The notes: generated by a model not told the origin, from the sequence alone. 64,000 nucleotides of DNA from Atrichornis clamosus (GCA_013400975.1 WBMZ01011713.1:124001-188000); one strand, 5' to 3'; numbered from the stretch's first letter, positions 30,907 through 54,766 are shown. Numbers and translations are program-made.

Positions 30907-33900
30907 TTAGGGTCTCTGGCCCATCTTCTTCAGGGTTCGGTTCAGCTGGAATTAGAGAAAACAAAGGTCAGAAAAATACATAGTGATTGACATACACTAC
31001 CGTTCCCCTCAGCAGACTTTATCCAATGCCTCTAAACGTCTTTCTTTCCAACTCACTGACCATGAGAGCTCTTGAGCAAATACAGTGTGCCAAGTAGAAG
31101 GGAAGTAAGTAGAAATCTCTCCTCTCCAAGACAGCAGAGGAAGATGTGGGGAGAAAAGAGGATGCAAACTTGTAGCAGTGGTATCACAACTCTGTATTAA
31201 ATCCCCAGATCTCAGAATTTTGCTGTCCAAGTTTCAGTGCAGAACAACCTCTGCTGGGGAGTGGAACAGTGACAGAATGTCACCTCCCGGCCAAGCACAA
31301 AGCTGAAGTCATCTATGCTCCAGAAATCTTTTGAGGCCACTTTATAGCGCCATGGCTATGAGGTTAGAGATATGATTTTGGTTGTGTTACTGATAAGAAC
31401 ACCACAATTATCTAATGGAATCAGCGTCCTTGAGCAGTAAAACTCTTCTCCTTTTCCACTGTGGCTCAAATGAGTACTTCTCACAATAAACATACCATTC
31501 TTCGAAGGCCAGCAGCTGCTGCTTAGAACACCTGCCTCTGCCCAGTGCCTTGCAGAGCCAGGGCTCAGTCCAGCAAGGAATCACACAGCTGTCTCACACA
31601 AGTGTGGCTCCTCCAGGGCCTGCACAGCCCAACACTTGCCCCATGTTTCCTGCAGAGCTACACAGCTCTCCTGCCCAGGCCTCACCTCCTCAAACTTGTG
31701 GATCTGGCGGATGAAGAAGTCCCCATAGCGCCGAGCAACTTTTGTGTCTGCAATATGGATCATGTCCTGGGAAGAGAACAGCATGAGATCAGGAAAAGGA
31801 CTGTGTCAGCAGGGAGACAGCAAGAACTGCCAAACATGAGGATCAACCTAAGGGGCTTCACTTCAGCCATGGTACAGCATCACTCTGACCTGTGCTAGTC
31901 CCACAGCAACCATTCAGTTCTCTCTGGGCTGCCTTCCCTATACCTTTGCCTGGGACGGGTCCCCGGTTCACACTGAACTAAATGCTGCTCCAGTGAAAAG
32001 CAGACCTGTAACATGATCAAGCAACATCTCTGCTTTGTCAAAGGAGAGATGTTGGGCACACCTACAAGGACAATCCCACCCCACACACTAACAGCACTGT
32101 CTCAATTGTCACCTCCCAGAACACTGACAAACAGTTCTCTCTGTCCTCAGGAAGTTTTGTTTTCTAGGTACACTGACTGCCAAAGTTGCCTGTGGTATTC
32201 CATCACTCTTCATCCACTGACACTCTTTTTAAGCAGGGCTATAATTTCACTGTGGGCAGCCAAGCCCTTCACATGGCAAAGGAAGAAGGGAAGTTTCCCA
32301 CAGAATGAAGCAAAACTAGGTGCTGCCAATTTCAGAATTTATTGAGTGAAAGAATTTCCTAGCCAGCAAGGGGCAGTTACCAACCTTGTCAATATAGAAG
32401 TCAACCTCAGAGGCAGACTGGAACTCTCCATCCAGGGCAGATATGCCACTGGTCCATACCAGGTTCTTCATCTTGTGCTTGAAGACGAGCAGCTGGATAC
32501 GAAACTCCTGCTCTGTGAGGTCTAAGAAGCCAGCCAGCTTCGCCACGGGCATGGTGGTGTAGAGCTTGAGGAAACTACGGATGGTGGAGAGCTGGGCCTG
32601 CTGCTGAACCTCATCAGCAAAGACCTTGAGCTGCTGCAGGAAGGGCTCCTTGTGGTAGTTGGGGTGCACGTTGTCATAATTGGGCACCACAGGGGAGAGA
32701 AACTTGGGGCAAGCGTAACTGAAGAGCTCCTCATAGACCTGCGCGTCGCCCTTCTGCATGCGCAGCATCTTGTCCCCGTACTTCTCTCGCAGCTGCAGGT
32801 GGATGCTCTCATCGATGCGCATGGGGTACATGGTGAGGGCGATGGCCAGCAGCGCGTGCATCTGCTCGTTCTGCTTGTTAATCTGAGACAGAGAGGAGGA
32901 CCTGTCAGCTTGACAGTGTGCTCAGGCTTTAGAGCGCCCAAGGGGGCTGGGAGCTGCATTTTTCAGAGACAGGCCCTTTACACAGAGCACTGGTGGTCCT
33001 AATGCTCAAGGGGGCAGCACAAAGAAGCAGCGCCTCTGGGCACAGCAGATGGATGAACGACATATCAAGGCTCTCATCAATGAAAAAGAGGGCTGGAGAA
33101 GAGCAAAGTGCAGAGTGAATGCATCCAGAGCCAGACAGAACCTGGATTGTCAGAAGCACGTTTGACTGCTTTGCTGTAAGAATGTGCAGGGCAGGGAAGG
33201 TAGATAGTTTAACAACCATCTCCTGGCAAGGGACAGTTATCAGGGAGGTCAGTGAAGAAAAGACTGAGAACAAAGATTTATCTGAGTGTGGGATGAAATG
33301 GACAGCTGTATGGCTGAAACAGCCACATCACGTTTTTGAAGTGTCATGGAATTAAGACTGGCGGGATTAGGCTACACAAAGAGTTAGAAATTACTCGTAA
33401 GGATGAAAAGGAGACAGCAGCAGGAGGTAAAACAGGCACCAAAACCAGGAGGTAAGACAGGTTAGGTAGAAAGAGAAAGGAGCTTTGTTACAGCCATGTC
33501 TGTGAATGATTATCAGATAATGGAAATATATCTGACAATGGCAGCAACCTGAAGTGCAGGAGTGGACTGGGAACACAACTGAATCTGAAAGAGCATCAAC
33601 TAGAATATCATTAGCAGCTAATACCCATTAACAACCCTGCCTAGAGGGAGAGTGCAGATGGACCTGGGACAACAGTATGGGGAACAACCAAAGTAACTAG
33701 TAACACAGCTAAGAGAAAATATTGCCACACATGGCAAAGCAGGTCAAAGGATTCCCAGTCACCACCACCAGCAAAGTCCAGGAAAATAAAGCTGGACTAC
33801 TAGACACAGGCTATCAGGTGACAGAGGAGGGATAGGAAAGAAGATAGCAGTTTTTTCTTTTGGGAAGCCTAGTCTATTCTCTCTCTTACCATCTCATACT

Positions 33901-36900
33901 TGTAGGTCGTCCTCTGAAACATGCTCTTGGTCCTCTGGATGTAGAGGAGAATGTTGGCAAAGACACGGATGGCATCCTGGTAGCGCCGCATCATAAGGTA
34001 TGCGAAGCCCACGTAGTAATAGGTGGTCACCTGGCACTCAGGCACCCGGGAGTACATGCTCTGAGAAGGAAGGATTAACATGTTATATTAGAGGGGAGAC
34101 AACAATTCAAACAGCTTGTTATCCATCCCAAAGAGAGAAAGGAGAGGGTTAATTCAGGATACCTCACCTCCCACCCATCCCTGCAGCAGCTTCCTCGCTG
34201 TTTATTAGATCATCCCATTTCCTATGTTTTCCAGTTTCAGCTTCCTGCAAGCAGAGGACTCTTGCACTGTGCCTAACCTTGCTCTGCTCAGTTCCCTTTC
34301 CCCCTGTTTCATTCCATATCCTGTGCCAGACAGCACATATGCAGATCTGGGCCAAGCCTTGGCCCAAGCCCGTGTTGCAGCTGGACTTTTATTAGCCACA
34401 AGCAGCACCCAATTCTAGCGCAAAAACACACAAGGTGTCAGTGGGCACAGTAAGAACACAAGTCAAAAATACAAGAGCAAGCCACTGACAAAGGTAAGAA
34501 TGGTGTATTCAGCCAGATACCACTGCACTACCACTTGCAGTTCCAGCAATATTCTGTGTAACGACACAGCCTTGCACAACACCGCAAAATCTCCAAAAAA
34601 CTGAGCAATTGTGCTGCAACAGCATCAGACACTATCACATGGTTTGACTTAATGCAAAGCTCCAGTTGTGCTCAACTACAAACTCCTGACAACTACAGCA
34701 GATACAAACACTTCCTCAGCTGGAAGATTCATTATGGCAATCTTTCACCAGCGTGTTTGAACAGAGACATTTGGAAGAGTGCAAGAGAAGGGTTAAACCA
34801 GGTTGTTCTACTACCTTCTTGTTGAGCTCGATGTTCTCCAGCACCTTGATGGCTTGGTAGTAATCTCCCAGCAGAGAGTGCAGACGCAGCAGCCCAACCA
34901 GGCTGAAATAGCCCAGCATCTTGTAGAGGGAGTGGCGACCATATTCACCAGCCACACTTTCAGGGTCACCTAGGAAAACAAGGAAACATGATGCCATCCT
35001 CCAAGGAAACACGTTTCCCTTTCAATACCTCTATGCTTAAAAGCAAAGGGAGCAAGGTCTGAAATGTAATCACTGGCACTTCTCACCTAAGGCCAACAGA
35101 ACCTGCTCTCAGCCAATCCATCCACTGTTTATGGGTTTGATCCAGCTCCCAAACAAAGTTGACCGAGTTGAGTCAAATCAAAGCAGGGCAGCACAGACAC
35201 CAGTGCTGCTTGGCACCACCTGAAGCTCACCTCCACTTGTATAGACCTCCAGCTGCCGGTTGATGTTGGATTTGTCCACCAGAGAATGCAGCACATTAAG
35301 GACACTGTGGACGTTCCAGATTTTGGGGTTGGAACGAAGGAAATCAATTTCCTCTTCAGACTTTTTGGCTGTTTTACAGCGGTACTGGCTGAAAGACTGG
35401 AACTACAGGAAAAAGCAGAGATTCAATGATGAGCAGCTTGTTTAGAAATGCTTAGCTAAGTACACTAAGCTTACGAGTTGCTCACACAAATGCATTACAA
35501 TAAAGTAAAGTTGCATGGAAAAAAAAAAGTTTCATGTGAGATCAATGGAAATCAAAAGGGCAGATTATACCACCTTTAAACCACCTAAAAAAATTTATAC
35601 AGTAAAGAGAGAAAAAGGCAGGAGACAGATTGAGCAGAAAAGTATCTCTTAAACAATTAGGACAGGCAACTAAACACAAATTTGCTGTCCGAACAGGTAG
35701 AAAAGTGAATGACTGAATCATGTGTCTGCATACACACATCTTTTTTCTGTATATGCACACATCCTTTCTGTTCTCAAGCTTGACAAGACAACACTTGAGG
35801 AATTCCAGGCAGCTCTTTAATAAAAAGTTACAGAGAATGGAATATATTCTCTACAGAGAAAAGACAATAGCAATTGAGATCTGTACTGTTGCACTCAGAA
35901 CAGTAAGTGGAAAAATATTTCTTAATGTCAAGATCTCAGACCACAGCTTATTTCAAATCAGGTCATCAGTCTCTCATTACAAGCATAAAGGCCCTACTGA
36001 CTAAGAAAGACAAAACTTTTGTTCTGAAACAGAAATAGGCATAAAATTTCAGGACTCTCCAAACAGCACCCTGTAACTTAAAAATCTGTAAAAATCTGTA
36101 CACTAACAGCTACTTCATTTATCTGGAAACACAAGAAAAACAGTGATCACCAAAGTTTCTCAACCTGCAATGGTATCCTTGTTATGGAAATCACAGGAAG
36201 GGAAGAGATGAAAAATTTATACAACTAATAAAGGCAAGGCCACCCCAAAATGACCCAGTCTTGTAGTCACATACCTGGTATATGAATTCATCAATGATAT
36301 CCCAGAGCCATTGGTTGGGCAGTTCCAGAGGAGCAGGGCCATCAGCATCTGCAGGAGAATAGATGAGAGACAATACCTTGAGCAAGAACAGTGGTAGAAC
36401 TGAAGGAATAGACAAAGTCAAGAACACAAGAGTTTCCCTGAAATGGGAGATGCAGCAGCAGATGAATGAAGCTTCCCAGGGGGCTGTGACACATAGCTTT
36501 GATTACCTCAACTGCCTTCACTTTCAAAGACTATGAACATGCACAGGGTTAACCTCTAGACTGTGACTGCTCAGCCTCATCAATTTTCAGAAGCTGCACA
36601 CAGACTGCAGGGGTTTATCCTAACTGATCCATTCTCCACGTGAAGCTTGGCAGGGAGTCACAAACACAAGCATTTGTTCCAAAGGGAGTTAACAACAGCA
36701 AACAATTGTGAAACACTGTAAGTCTTCTTTAGTTTACAGCTTCATTTTACTTTTTAAAAAGATAGGTAAAGCAGTTCTCAGCAAGAAGGAGAGCTAATTA
36801 AGTTTTATTCTTTACAGTATTTCAGAAAGCACAGGAAACCATTTCTGCTTTTTGTGGTTTTTAAGTCATGGATGTAAACTGCTCTCCATTCAACAAACCC

Positions 36901-39886
36901 AAACATACAGAAAGCTTACAGACTACTTCTCCCTATATTGTTTATAAACAAACATTGTAGGGTCAGAAGAACTTCTTCTCCAGCTCCCTTCTCTCCAGTC
37001 ACTCTCTCTCTAAAAATTCACAAGCCAGAAATGAATTGCAGCAACTCACTGAGGATGTAGTTGAAAAGATTGCAGTAGTTGTAATAGGACTCAAATCTCT
37101 GCTCCAGCGTGGGCCCCCCCTGCAATGAGAAGTCAGCACAGTCTGCTTAATTTCAAGCACAGCAGGAGGGAGCTCATGGGCAACAGCGTATGAAGGACAG
37201 CCACAATAGTAGAAGGTCTAGCTCAGGAGTGTTAGAGCCAGTGTTCAACCAGGACACCCACCAGCATCATCCAGGAAACCTGAAATTGTACCACTTTTGT
37301 CCCATAGAACAGGGGTGCCCTTTCCTGTACAGGTAGCTTCTCCCACAACAACCAAGCAGTCAAGCCTCCTGTGAATATTCTGCATGAACCTTCCCTGTTC
37401 CCCTCTCTGCTGTTCAGACTTAAGAATTTCCTATTACCTCCACCAGCTCTTCTTCCTTCTCCCCTCATGAGAAGCCTTAATAAATCAGCAATTCTGGTTT
37501 TGTACAGCATTTCTAAACACTTTGACCTACTGGTTCTTGTTTCAGCTGGAGACACTGAGTCTGAGAACCACTAATAGCACAGCTTGAGAAACCAGTTTCT
37601 CCTGTTAAAGCCTGGCTTGGGTTAACACAGCAGCCTTTTAAAAGTGTCCACTTCTCCACCCTCTGGTCCACAGTAAAACTGCAGTTGTTACTCATTTACA
37701 CTATAAGTCATGCATCTGTTCAGAGCTTTTCCTTAAAGAACCAAGTACTATGATTTTCGCACTGAGTTCAAAGCAGCTTAAGAAAAAAAAAGCAAGGTTT
37801 TGTTTCACAGAGCATTATTCCTTTCACTTCCTTCTCGTGCATCCTTTACAGGATCCATGTATCCCTCTTCACAAGGCACTCTGACCCCATGTGAAGTTTT
37901 TGATCACAAATAATGTACCTTCCTCTTGTGATACCCCTTCTCACCCACCTGCTCATCTAAAGAAGAGCCACAAAGAAACACACAAAAGCAATTAAAAGGA
38001 AAAGTCAGTTACCTTCCAACACCCTCTTCTTCCATAACTCACTAACCACTGGATTTGATGTCAATAACAAACAGACTCCTGAAAACTCAGATCCAGTCCC
38101 CTGATTCATTTGAGCTACCAGGGAAACCTGCACACTCATCACCACCAAGCCTGAAGAGACAGCTAACAAGCCTCAGACAGTCAAGTCTTTCTTGCTTTTC
38201 AGCAATCAGTGAATCCTAAACCAACAAAAGGCAAGAATTTTAAGTTCCCCTAAAAGCAACGCAACTTAGAGCTCATGAACCCATCCAATCCTGTCTTGCA
38301 AAGGTTATGGGACCACTGATGCTGTAATTGCATCAGGATTTGGCAGGTTTGCTGGCACAGAAGTCAGTATGCAATCCAAAAGAAGACATGGGGCCAACAC
38401 TCACGCTGACTTTGGCGTAGATGTGCCTGTAGTACAACTCCTTGTATAGAATGAGGAAAACAGCATCTAAAAGAGATGACAGAAGGGGACATTAGCAAGC
38501 CTCAAGGCCTATTAGCTTCCTGCCACAACAATAAAGGGAGGCACAAAAGGACACTTTGCTCAAGTTTGACTTCTTGCAGGCATCTGCTGAAGGAGTTGCC
38601 AGAGTGAACAAAGGTGACTGTCTCAGGCAGCAGCAACACTGTGCACCTGCTAACTCAGGATTAGAAGGGAGTCAGTTCCTTCTCTCTCTGACAACCAAAG
38701 ACAAAGTGGAAGACTTACCGTTTCCAACCTGAGGGGCAATGGCCTCAGCTTCTGGCCATGGGGTGTTCTTAAAAAACCTTTCTGTCAGTTTTGTCCAGCT
38801 GAAAGACAGACATACATGTGGTATGAGAAGCCACTTGTCACTCAGCATGACAGGTACAGAGTCAGAGATGACATCAGAGAGGTCTTGGACTTGGTGAAAG
38901 CTGAGCAGCACCACCAACCCCTGTTAGTAAGTCCAATGTTGAAGCAAAGAATCAGAATTGCAAACTAAGCAGTTAGACTTCAATTTATCCCTCAGGCATG
39001 AAACAGCTGTGTACGCCCCTTCCACATTTCCTTTAAGGCAAGGTGACACAGTTACAAGCAGAAGTGGAAGTAGCTGTTGGGAACAGACACAAAAGTTACA
39101 CCTCACAGTTTTCTGCAAACTGCCTGACTAGCATGACAGATCCCTTTTTGCAGCCTCCCTACCTGTTAGACCAGGGCTGATACTTTCCTTCAGAGAGGTC
39201 ACAACTCACCTGTACTTACATGAGCCTAATGGGCTGGAAATATCTAGGGATTTTTTTCCCCAGTAACCAAACCAAACTTGTTTTAGAAAAAGCCCAAGTC
39301 TGGAACAGCACAGGTAACAAGTAGTCAGCCTTTCTTTTCAAGGGCAGGGTGCACTTTCATCACATTTTAAACTGATTCCCATTTGCAGGAACAATAGTAT
39401 TGTACCTGTTCTCATAAATATCCTGGATCTCGTACACTTTTTGGTCAATAACATCACTGGAAACACGGCTAGCCTGGAGCTCGTACACCTTCTGGTCAAT
39501 GAGATCTGACACCGTCTTGTGAAAATACTGAATGAAGTTTTTGATCACTTCGGGGATCACTTGGTAGGTCTGCTGTTCGTACTGACGCTCGTAGGCCAAG
39601 TCTTGCTTCGGGTCTCCTGCCGAGAAAAAGAAGCAGTGAGGCAGCCGCCGCACGGCCCGGGCCGGGCCCACAGACCCAGCCGGGCGCAAGCAGGCCGGGG
39701 GCGCCCGTGGTGCTCTCACACTCACCCGTGTGCATATCATAGTCGTTGGAGTACGCGTAGGGGTCGTAGGCGGCCTGTGGAGAGAGGGTGGCAGTGAGTT
39801 CTCGCGAACAGCCCGGACACGACCCCCGCGCCCCCCGAAACCTCCGCCCGCACCTCGTTGTCGTAGTCCTCCCCCGGGTAGGCCAT
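30907..39886 (-). CDS. EIF3L: Eukaryotic translation initiation factor 3 subunit L
   Basis: eIF3L is a PCI-domain subunit of the octameric core of cytoplasmic eIF3, which binds the 40S subunit during initiation. The 13 coding exons are 39854-39886, 39726-39774, 39406-39616, 38719-38798, 38405-38466, 37050-37119, 36275-36348, 35231-35402, 34815-34969, 33890-34060, 32385-32882, 31686-31766 and 30907-30945. All phases agree and total 1695 nt, 564 residues, the same length as the human protein. Landmarks are [53 protein letters not shown], the helical-repeat part [20 protein letters not shown], the PCI domain (about 330-525) and the C-terminus [12 protein letters not shown]. The N-terminus [11 protein letters not shown] differs slightly from the mammalian one. 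The gene is divergent from ANKRD54 and conservation is extreme. Confidence 0.98.
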
Positions 39887-48453
<8,567 letters not shown>

Positions 48454-50098
48454 TGGGCTTCCAAGTCGTCTTCCTGATGCAGCAGGAGAAGCCTTAGGAT
48501 AAAAGGAAGCTGAAGTTTGCTTCCCAGAGTGCTGGCTAAACATTGGTGCCAGTGGCCATTCCTGACAGACTGACTCTCCAGTGGTGCTCAGACTGTTCCT
48601 GTTGCTGCTGCCACTGCTGCCTCATGTGGAAGCAGCAGGCTTTGCACAACAGAGGCAACAGACTACAGAGTGCTGCAGCTGTGACTTTGGAGTAAAAGAG
48701 CTGCTCTACTTTTTATCAGATGGGCTGGCAATGAATAGGATGCCCTTTCCAGAGATTTTTTGCCTTCTCCTGAATAGGTCAGCTTGATGTAGGTGGTGGC
48801 CAATGCCATGTTCAGTAACCAGCCCTGACTAGTGCACTCAGCAGCTGGCCAGCATCACAGAAATGCTTGGAATAAGCACCTTTTACCACCTCCAGAGTGT
48901 TCAACTGCATGAGGGAGAAAGTGAATGCCTTGAACAGCAGAAGGCCTCGTGCTGTGAGAAGAACACACACTTAGTTCTGCATGCTTAGAAGCTGAGCAAA
49001 CATGCTGCCTGAGAAACCTGTACTGAGGCTTAATCCTCACCTTCCCCAGAGCCTCCTCTCAGAGGGCAGAAAATCTGTCTGGTTACAAATGGGATACAAA
49101 GTTTGTCATGGCTAGACTAACAGCCTTCCCCTGACGCATTTTTTAAATCACTGCGGCAAGTTAGTGCTTAAATATTTCAGTGTAACACTTGCAAAAAAAC
49201 CCAGGTACATAGCTAGCAGGTCAGAGCTGCCCTGATGCAAGTGTAAGGTTTGGAGGGCTATAACACAATTCTAGGCAGACATGTACATCTTGCAAATAAA
49301 CCCCACCATAATGTTTCCCGTTACTGGCAGTCTCAGGCAAGAGGTCCAGTGGTGACAGGAGGTACTGTGCATTCAGTCATATTATTGGGCTGGGATGGTG
49401 GTGGATTTACCTCTGCCTCAGCAGCACCAAACCCATTGCTCAGCCATCCTGTGTTTTGCTTGTCATGAAGAACTTTAATTGCAGTGTGAGAAATGAATTA
49501 TGGCTTATGCTGGGAGCCTGAAGTGACACAGGTGTGAAGGATGCAGGGAAATGCTCTTGCTGCTCTCTCGCTTCTGCCCCACTGTGGTTATTAATGAAGA
49601 TTTAGGTTGCTTTGTTTGGGAGTAGGGATCCACGAAATCTCATTGATAGGGTGCCAATAGCAACAGGGTGACAGGAGCATGCCCACTAGTAATCTGAGTT
49701 CCCACCTGTGTGCCACACTGTGGTGTGCTGGTAGCCAGACCCATCCCACAGCTTGGGAGTCACTGGCTTGAAAGAGTTTATTTTTAGGATTCGGCTTAAA
49801 CATGCAGCAGCCACAGTTTGGAGCATTCTTCAGAGGCCTTTAGGTCAGCATGCTCTCTGATATCTGCCTCTTGTCCAGGAAGAGGCTAAGTGGACCTCTG
49901 TTCAAAGCTGAGATACCAGAGATAGGAATGGTTTTTAGATGGCTTCATCTCTGGGGTGCTGGAGGACATGACTGGGACCAGCAGTCTTGTGGCTGGGCTG
50001 GAGCTGTCACTGTGAATATTGATACTTCTTTATGATGTGCTGGATGGGAAGGATGCCAAGGGGGTGGGAGACAATGACCTTTTTGTATTTTCAACTTC

Positions 50099-50104
50099 AA
50101 TAAA
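50099..50104 (+). promoter_or_regulatory. Poly(A) signal of ANKRD54
   Basis: AATAAA in the context TTCAATAAAATCC, about 1.65 kb after the stop codon. An earlier AATAAA near 48107 is in the last intron. The 3' UTR would be about 48454-50125. Confidence 0.7.
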
Positions 50105-50125
50105 ATCCTGTCAGCCTTTTACAAT

Positions 50126-53100
50126 TCCTCAGCCAAGTTCTGTTTTTCAGAGCGGCCCATTCCTCTTCCTTTACGTCTGTTCCAGGCCCCATGCACAGCA
50201 CTGGACTTGGTGACTGCTACTCTCATACCTGATACTCAAATCAGAAGCGACAACACAAAGTTGTTTGAGTTCAAACACCACTCTGTTTGCAGATCGAAGT
50301 ACACAGTTACTGGCTGACCTTTTCTGATCCTGACTCCCATAGCCATGAAATCCAAACTTTAAATCTAGCTAGTTGCTGTGAAACCGTACAAATAGAGGAA
50401 AGAGAATCCCAGCAGGAGTGCTTCAAGCTGAAAGATGAGATACTTTGCAAAGAAGAAAAGCAGCCTTGCCCAGTCTGCACTCCTGCAAAAGTATGGAGCT
50501 GGTGGGGAGATGGTGGCTGAACTGATGCCTTGCTCCATGCTGGATAAAATGACTGTGCTGTGAAGAGACAGCAAGGGACTGGGCTGGGGAGGGACATCTG
50601 GGTAGGGCAGGGAACTTCCAGCATGGCACCTGTGTGAGAAGCAGGTGACATTCCTGCCCAGTCTTTACTGCATTTGTTTCTTCCTGTCTTCACAGCCCAG
50701 CCTTGATGTCCGCACACACCCAGAGTGCTTCTGCCCTCAGCAGCCTCGTTGCTGAGGAGACCATTAAGGTGCCTGAAGAGCGGGTGGCTGAAATGCTCTT
50801 TATCCCTGCAGTTACAGTTGCTGATGTTGTCTGCTAACTAGACACCTCTTAGAAGCTTACCTCAAAACCAGGAATACATCTAGCTGGGACTCAGAGTGAA
50901 GCTTTTAGCCTCAGCACACGTGATGTTGTCCACAGTTCTTCAGGCCTTTATCTTGCCTGGTGCTGGGTTTTTTCTTAACAGCTCCTGACAGAGGGGAAGG
51001 GTGGGTGTGCTGCAACCAGCCAGGAGCAATTGTCTTGCTTCTTTTGCAGCACTGCTCCCTCCATGGGAGGAGATGCAATAATAAAACAAAGGGTTATAGG
51101 AAGCTTTGCTGCTGTAGCAGTAACACCAGGTAAGAAAGAGAAAAGGATATCTGGTTTTCAGTGGGGGAAAAAATGTATCATATAGGAATCATATTCTGTG
51201 AATCATTGCAGTCAGTTCTGCTTTTCTGTCTCAGGGCTGAAGCTGTGGGCTGCCTTGAGCCATATCATGTGTTTGGCACTGGATGGAGAAAAGTTTTAGG
51301 TTTCCTTGCATCAGCCTGTCATGCCAGAGCCTTAACTATAATGTCATGCTCAGCAGCTGTATCCAGAGTGGGAGTTAGGTGTTGGGGAGGGAAAGAAAGA
51401 AAGAAGAAGTTCCAGGGGAGGAAGGGAATGTGGCTTCATACTGTGCTGAGAGCTGTTCACTGGCACTGCCTGTTTTTTTTCCTGCTTCTGGCCTAGAGAC
51501 TTCAGCTTCTCCCAGCAGCTTTTCCCTGTTCTTGCACCCTGTTCCACAGATTTCCCTGCACAACCCGAGAGCTTGGTGGCAGTTTGCTGCATCTCCCAGA
51601 GGTGTCTACTGCCGTAATGGAGAATGAAAGCAACAGCACAGGTTTCCCTCTGCTATTTATTTTGCCATTAAAATCAGTCCAACCTCCTCATTTTCTTTGT
51701 GCTGCACCATCAAATGCACCTCCCTTCCTGAGCGATGATTCATCCCTGTCCCCCGCCATGGTAGCAACCGCGACTTGACTCTAGGCTTTGCTTCCTTCTC
51801 ACTACTACCTGACCTCCCAATACACTCCATTTCTCCTCCTCATTCAGAGCATGGCTCTGCAGTGATGTGCTGAATCCCCAGCCACTGAACCCAGCAGCAA
51901 CCTCCCTGGCTCTGCAGCCGCTGCTGTGCTGTAAGATGCAACCAAAACCAGCCAGGTAAAGGATCTGGCTCAAGCAAGTGAAGAACTGAAAACATGCTTG
52001 TGTCTCACAGAGGACCCACAGCAGAAGCAACAGCCCTGACAAAGCCTCCCAGCAAAGCTGCACGGATATTATTAAGCAAATAGCCTTTCTCTGAAGCACC
52101 TCTTCACCCACACAAGCAAATGCGAAGTGCACACTGCAATGTATGTGAACATCAAGAATTTGCTCTGCTCTTCAGCAGCTGAAATAATTAATCTCCAACA
52201 TCTGAACTCCTTTACTTCCTTCACCTTTGCCTTTCTAGCAGACTCCTAATCCAGCACAGCAATTATCTGTGCTGCTAAGGAAGCCTCATGAAGCATCTCT
52301 GGCAAACTTCCCACCCTTTCATCCACTTCCTTTGCTCACTCTGTGAGCAAAGATCTTCTCCATCACAGAAAGGTAATTACAGAAAGATGCTTTCTTCATG
52401 CATTATGCCTGGCCAGCCTGGGGGAGCAGCCTGGGCAGGCCAGGGCCCATAGGGAACTAGGTGAAAGAATCAGCAAGTTTTTGATTAGGAAGCTGATAAA
52501 GGAGGTACAGCAAACAGCGTTCCTGTGGGGAGTTTTTTTTCTGAAATCTCTGAGAGTGGAAGAGAGCATATGATTGTTGGAAGAATTAAAACAGTCAGCT
52601 GGCAAGCTGCTAAGGCTGATCGTGGATTAGGAACCAGCAGCTAGACCCAAAAGCAAATAATCAGAATTCCCATCCCAGGGCTGCCAGATTTGCACACAGG
52701 GTCATAAGCAGGACGAGCTTCTCGGCACCTGGGTCTGACACCTCCCAGCAGTCTCGGGCTCATGTCACATATGCCAGGGAGATGCCAGACACCAGAACCA
52801 GCACACAGTTGGCAGGACTAAGTGGCTCTACAGAGAAGAGATGGTGCCAACCACTAGCTGGAAAGCCCTGACCTGCTCACACCTCTCCTGTTTCATCTAC
52901 CCTGTTCCAGCTCTTGGAAGAGCAGCTCTCTGCTGATGTGGCAAACAAGCCTCTGGAGGGTTAAAGATGAGCTTGTCAGCCTGAGTGATGAAAAATAGGA
53001 AAGAAAATAAGAGAAAAGGGTCATTAATTAAGACAAGAAGCTGGGAGCAGAGACTGCAGAATGCCAATCTGTCTGGAGGCAAGGCTGCATGGAAAGCAGC

Positions 53101-54766
53101 AATCAAGCTCCTTCAGTTTTAATTAAACCTGACTCTATATCAAGGATGTGACATCTTTGCTTCACCTCTGCTTTTGAGCTGAGAAGCCAGTTGGAGCACA
53201 TAGGCTGTTATTGGATAGACAGGAATTCCCTTCTGGCTCCAGAGCCTTCCCAACCCAGGCTCAGCGCCTGCCCTTCCTGCTCATGTGCTCCCCAAAATCA
53301 GGGCTTAGAACCAGACAGAGCTTAGTGAAGGGGCCCAGGGTTTGCAGCCACTTGTCATGCTAAATGCACCTTCTCCCCAAGGTCTTCCCTGTCCTCTCTG
53401 TCCTGTTTTATCTAGGCTTCACCCCAGTGTGAAGTTTACCCTGATCTGACCTGCTCCCTTTGCAAGCTGGGCTCAGGAAGAGCAACATCAGGGGTGAGCA
53501 ACAGCCCAGCTGCATCTGGGCAAGAACAGGCAGCGTCCAGCTGTGCCACATCACTGTTTCTGTCTGCTGTTCCCTTCTCCCTCCAATGCTTTGGGCTGTG
53601 GAGTGAGTCTTCAACCACAGAAATGATGTATACATTTGTGTTGCCAGAGGTTGCTTGAGGCCACATGAGCTGGCCACCAGCCATAGCGTCATGTGCAAAG
53701 GGTGGCTGCAGGACTCACTGTCCCCAGGAAGGTGAGGCACACCAGACACATTTCTGAAAGACATCAGCTGTAGAGCAGTGGCAGACACCACAAAGGGAGG
53801 GAGGTGGAAAAGTCAGAAACTGGGATAGGAGTTAAGGGAGGCTCAAAGTACAGAAAGACACATCAAGCACTTGAATGGAGAAAGAAAGCTAATTCCCAGC
53901 ACAGCTCTTCAGCGGGCCTCCACACAGAAAAAGGGATGTCCTTGCAGCTGAGCTCTAGCGAGGCGTACAACAGCTTCAGCGAGCATTAGAAATACGTTAC
54001 CTGGGGATTCAAGAGTGGGCAGGACAAAGCAACGAGGAAAGATTTACGCAAACAGAAGTAGGGAACAGAAAAAGAAGAGAAATAAGGGGGACATTATGGC
54101 TCTGCTCACACACATCGCAGCTCCGCGAACTGCCTGATGTCACCCAGCCCCACCATACAATGCCTACAGAACAGCATTGGAGGACATGGCTGGGGCCAAA
54201 ACTCCATTACTTTCCAGCACCATGCACGGGTACAAGTGAGGACACCAGCATATTTTGCAGCCCATGCAGGGCTCAGGAAACCTACTGGTGCCATGACAAC
54301 CTGTAACTGTTGCCCAGCTTCAGTATAGAAGTCTTGTGTCCCACAATGTCACAGCTTTCCCTAAACACTTTTAGCCAAGCTTCCCCTCTTTTACCTGCTC
54401 TTAAGCAGTTATAGGTGCGGATCTGCCTCACGTTAAGAGTTACATACTCAGGATCCACACAGCACTAATTAAATGCCATATATAATTAAGGAAAATGAGG
54501 GTTGTTGCAATCACTTAAAGTTTACCGTGAATATTGAGCTGGGATGATGGTGGGTCTCAGACATGGCTACAGGATTGTGGAGGAGGTGGTTGAGGAGTTC
54601 TGGGGGACTTGAACTCAGTTTAACGGGTCTGAATGAACGAGCTCGTCTCTTACTGCCAGCACAGAACCATCTCAATGGGGATAAAGTGTGGACCTGATGA
54701 TCCTGGAGGAAAGCAAAACTCCTGGTCAGAAAATGTGATGCAAATGGAGACTTCATTCTTGCCTCT
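50126..54766. other. Intergenic region between ANKRD54 and GALR3
   Basis: The genes converge here. The right part probably includes the GALR3 3' UTR, whose end I cannot fix (candidate minus-strand AATAAA near 51655 and ATTAAA near 53118). I see no splice-supported coding exon and no repeat I can name. Confidence 0.5.
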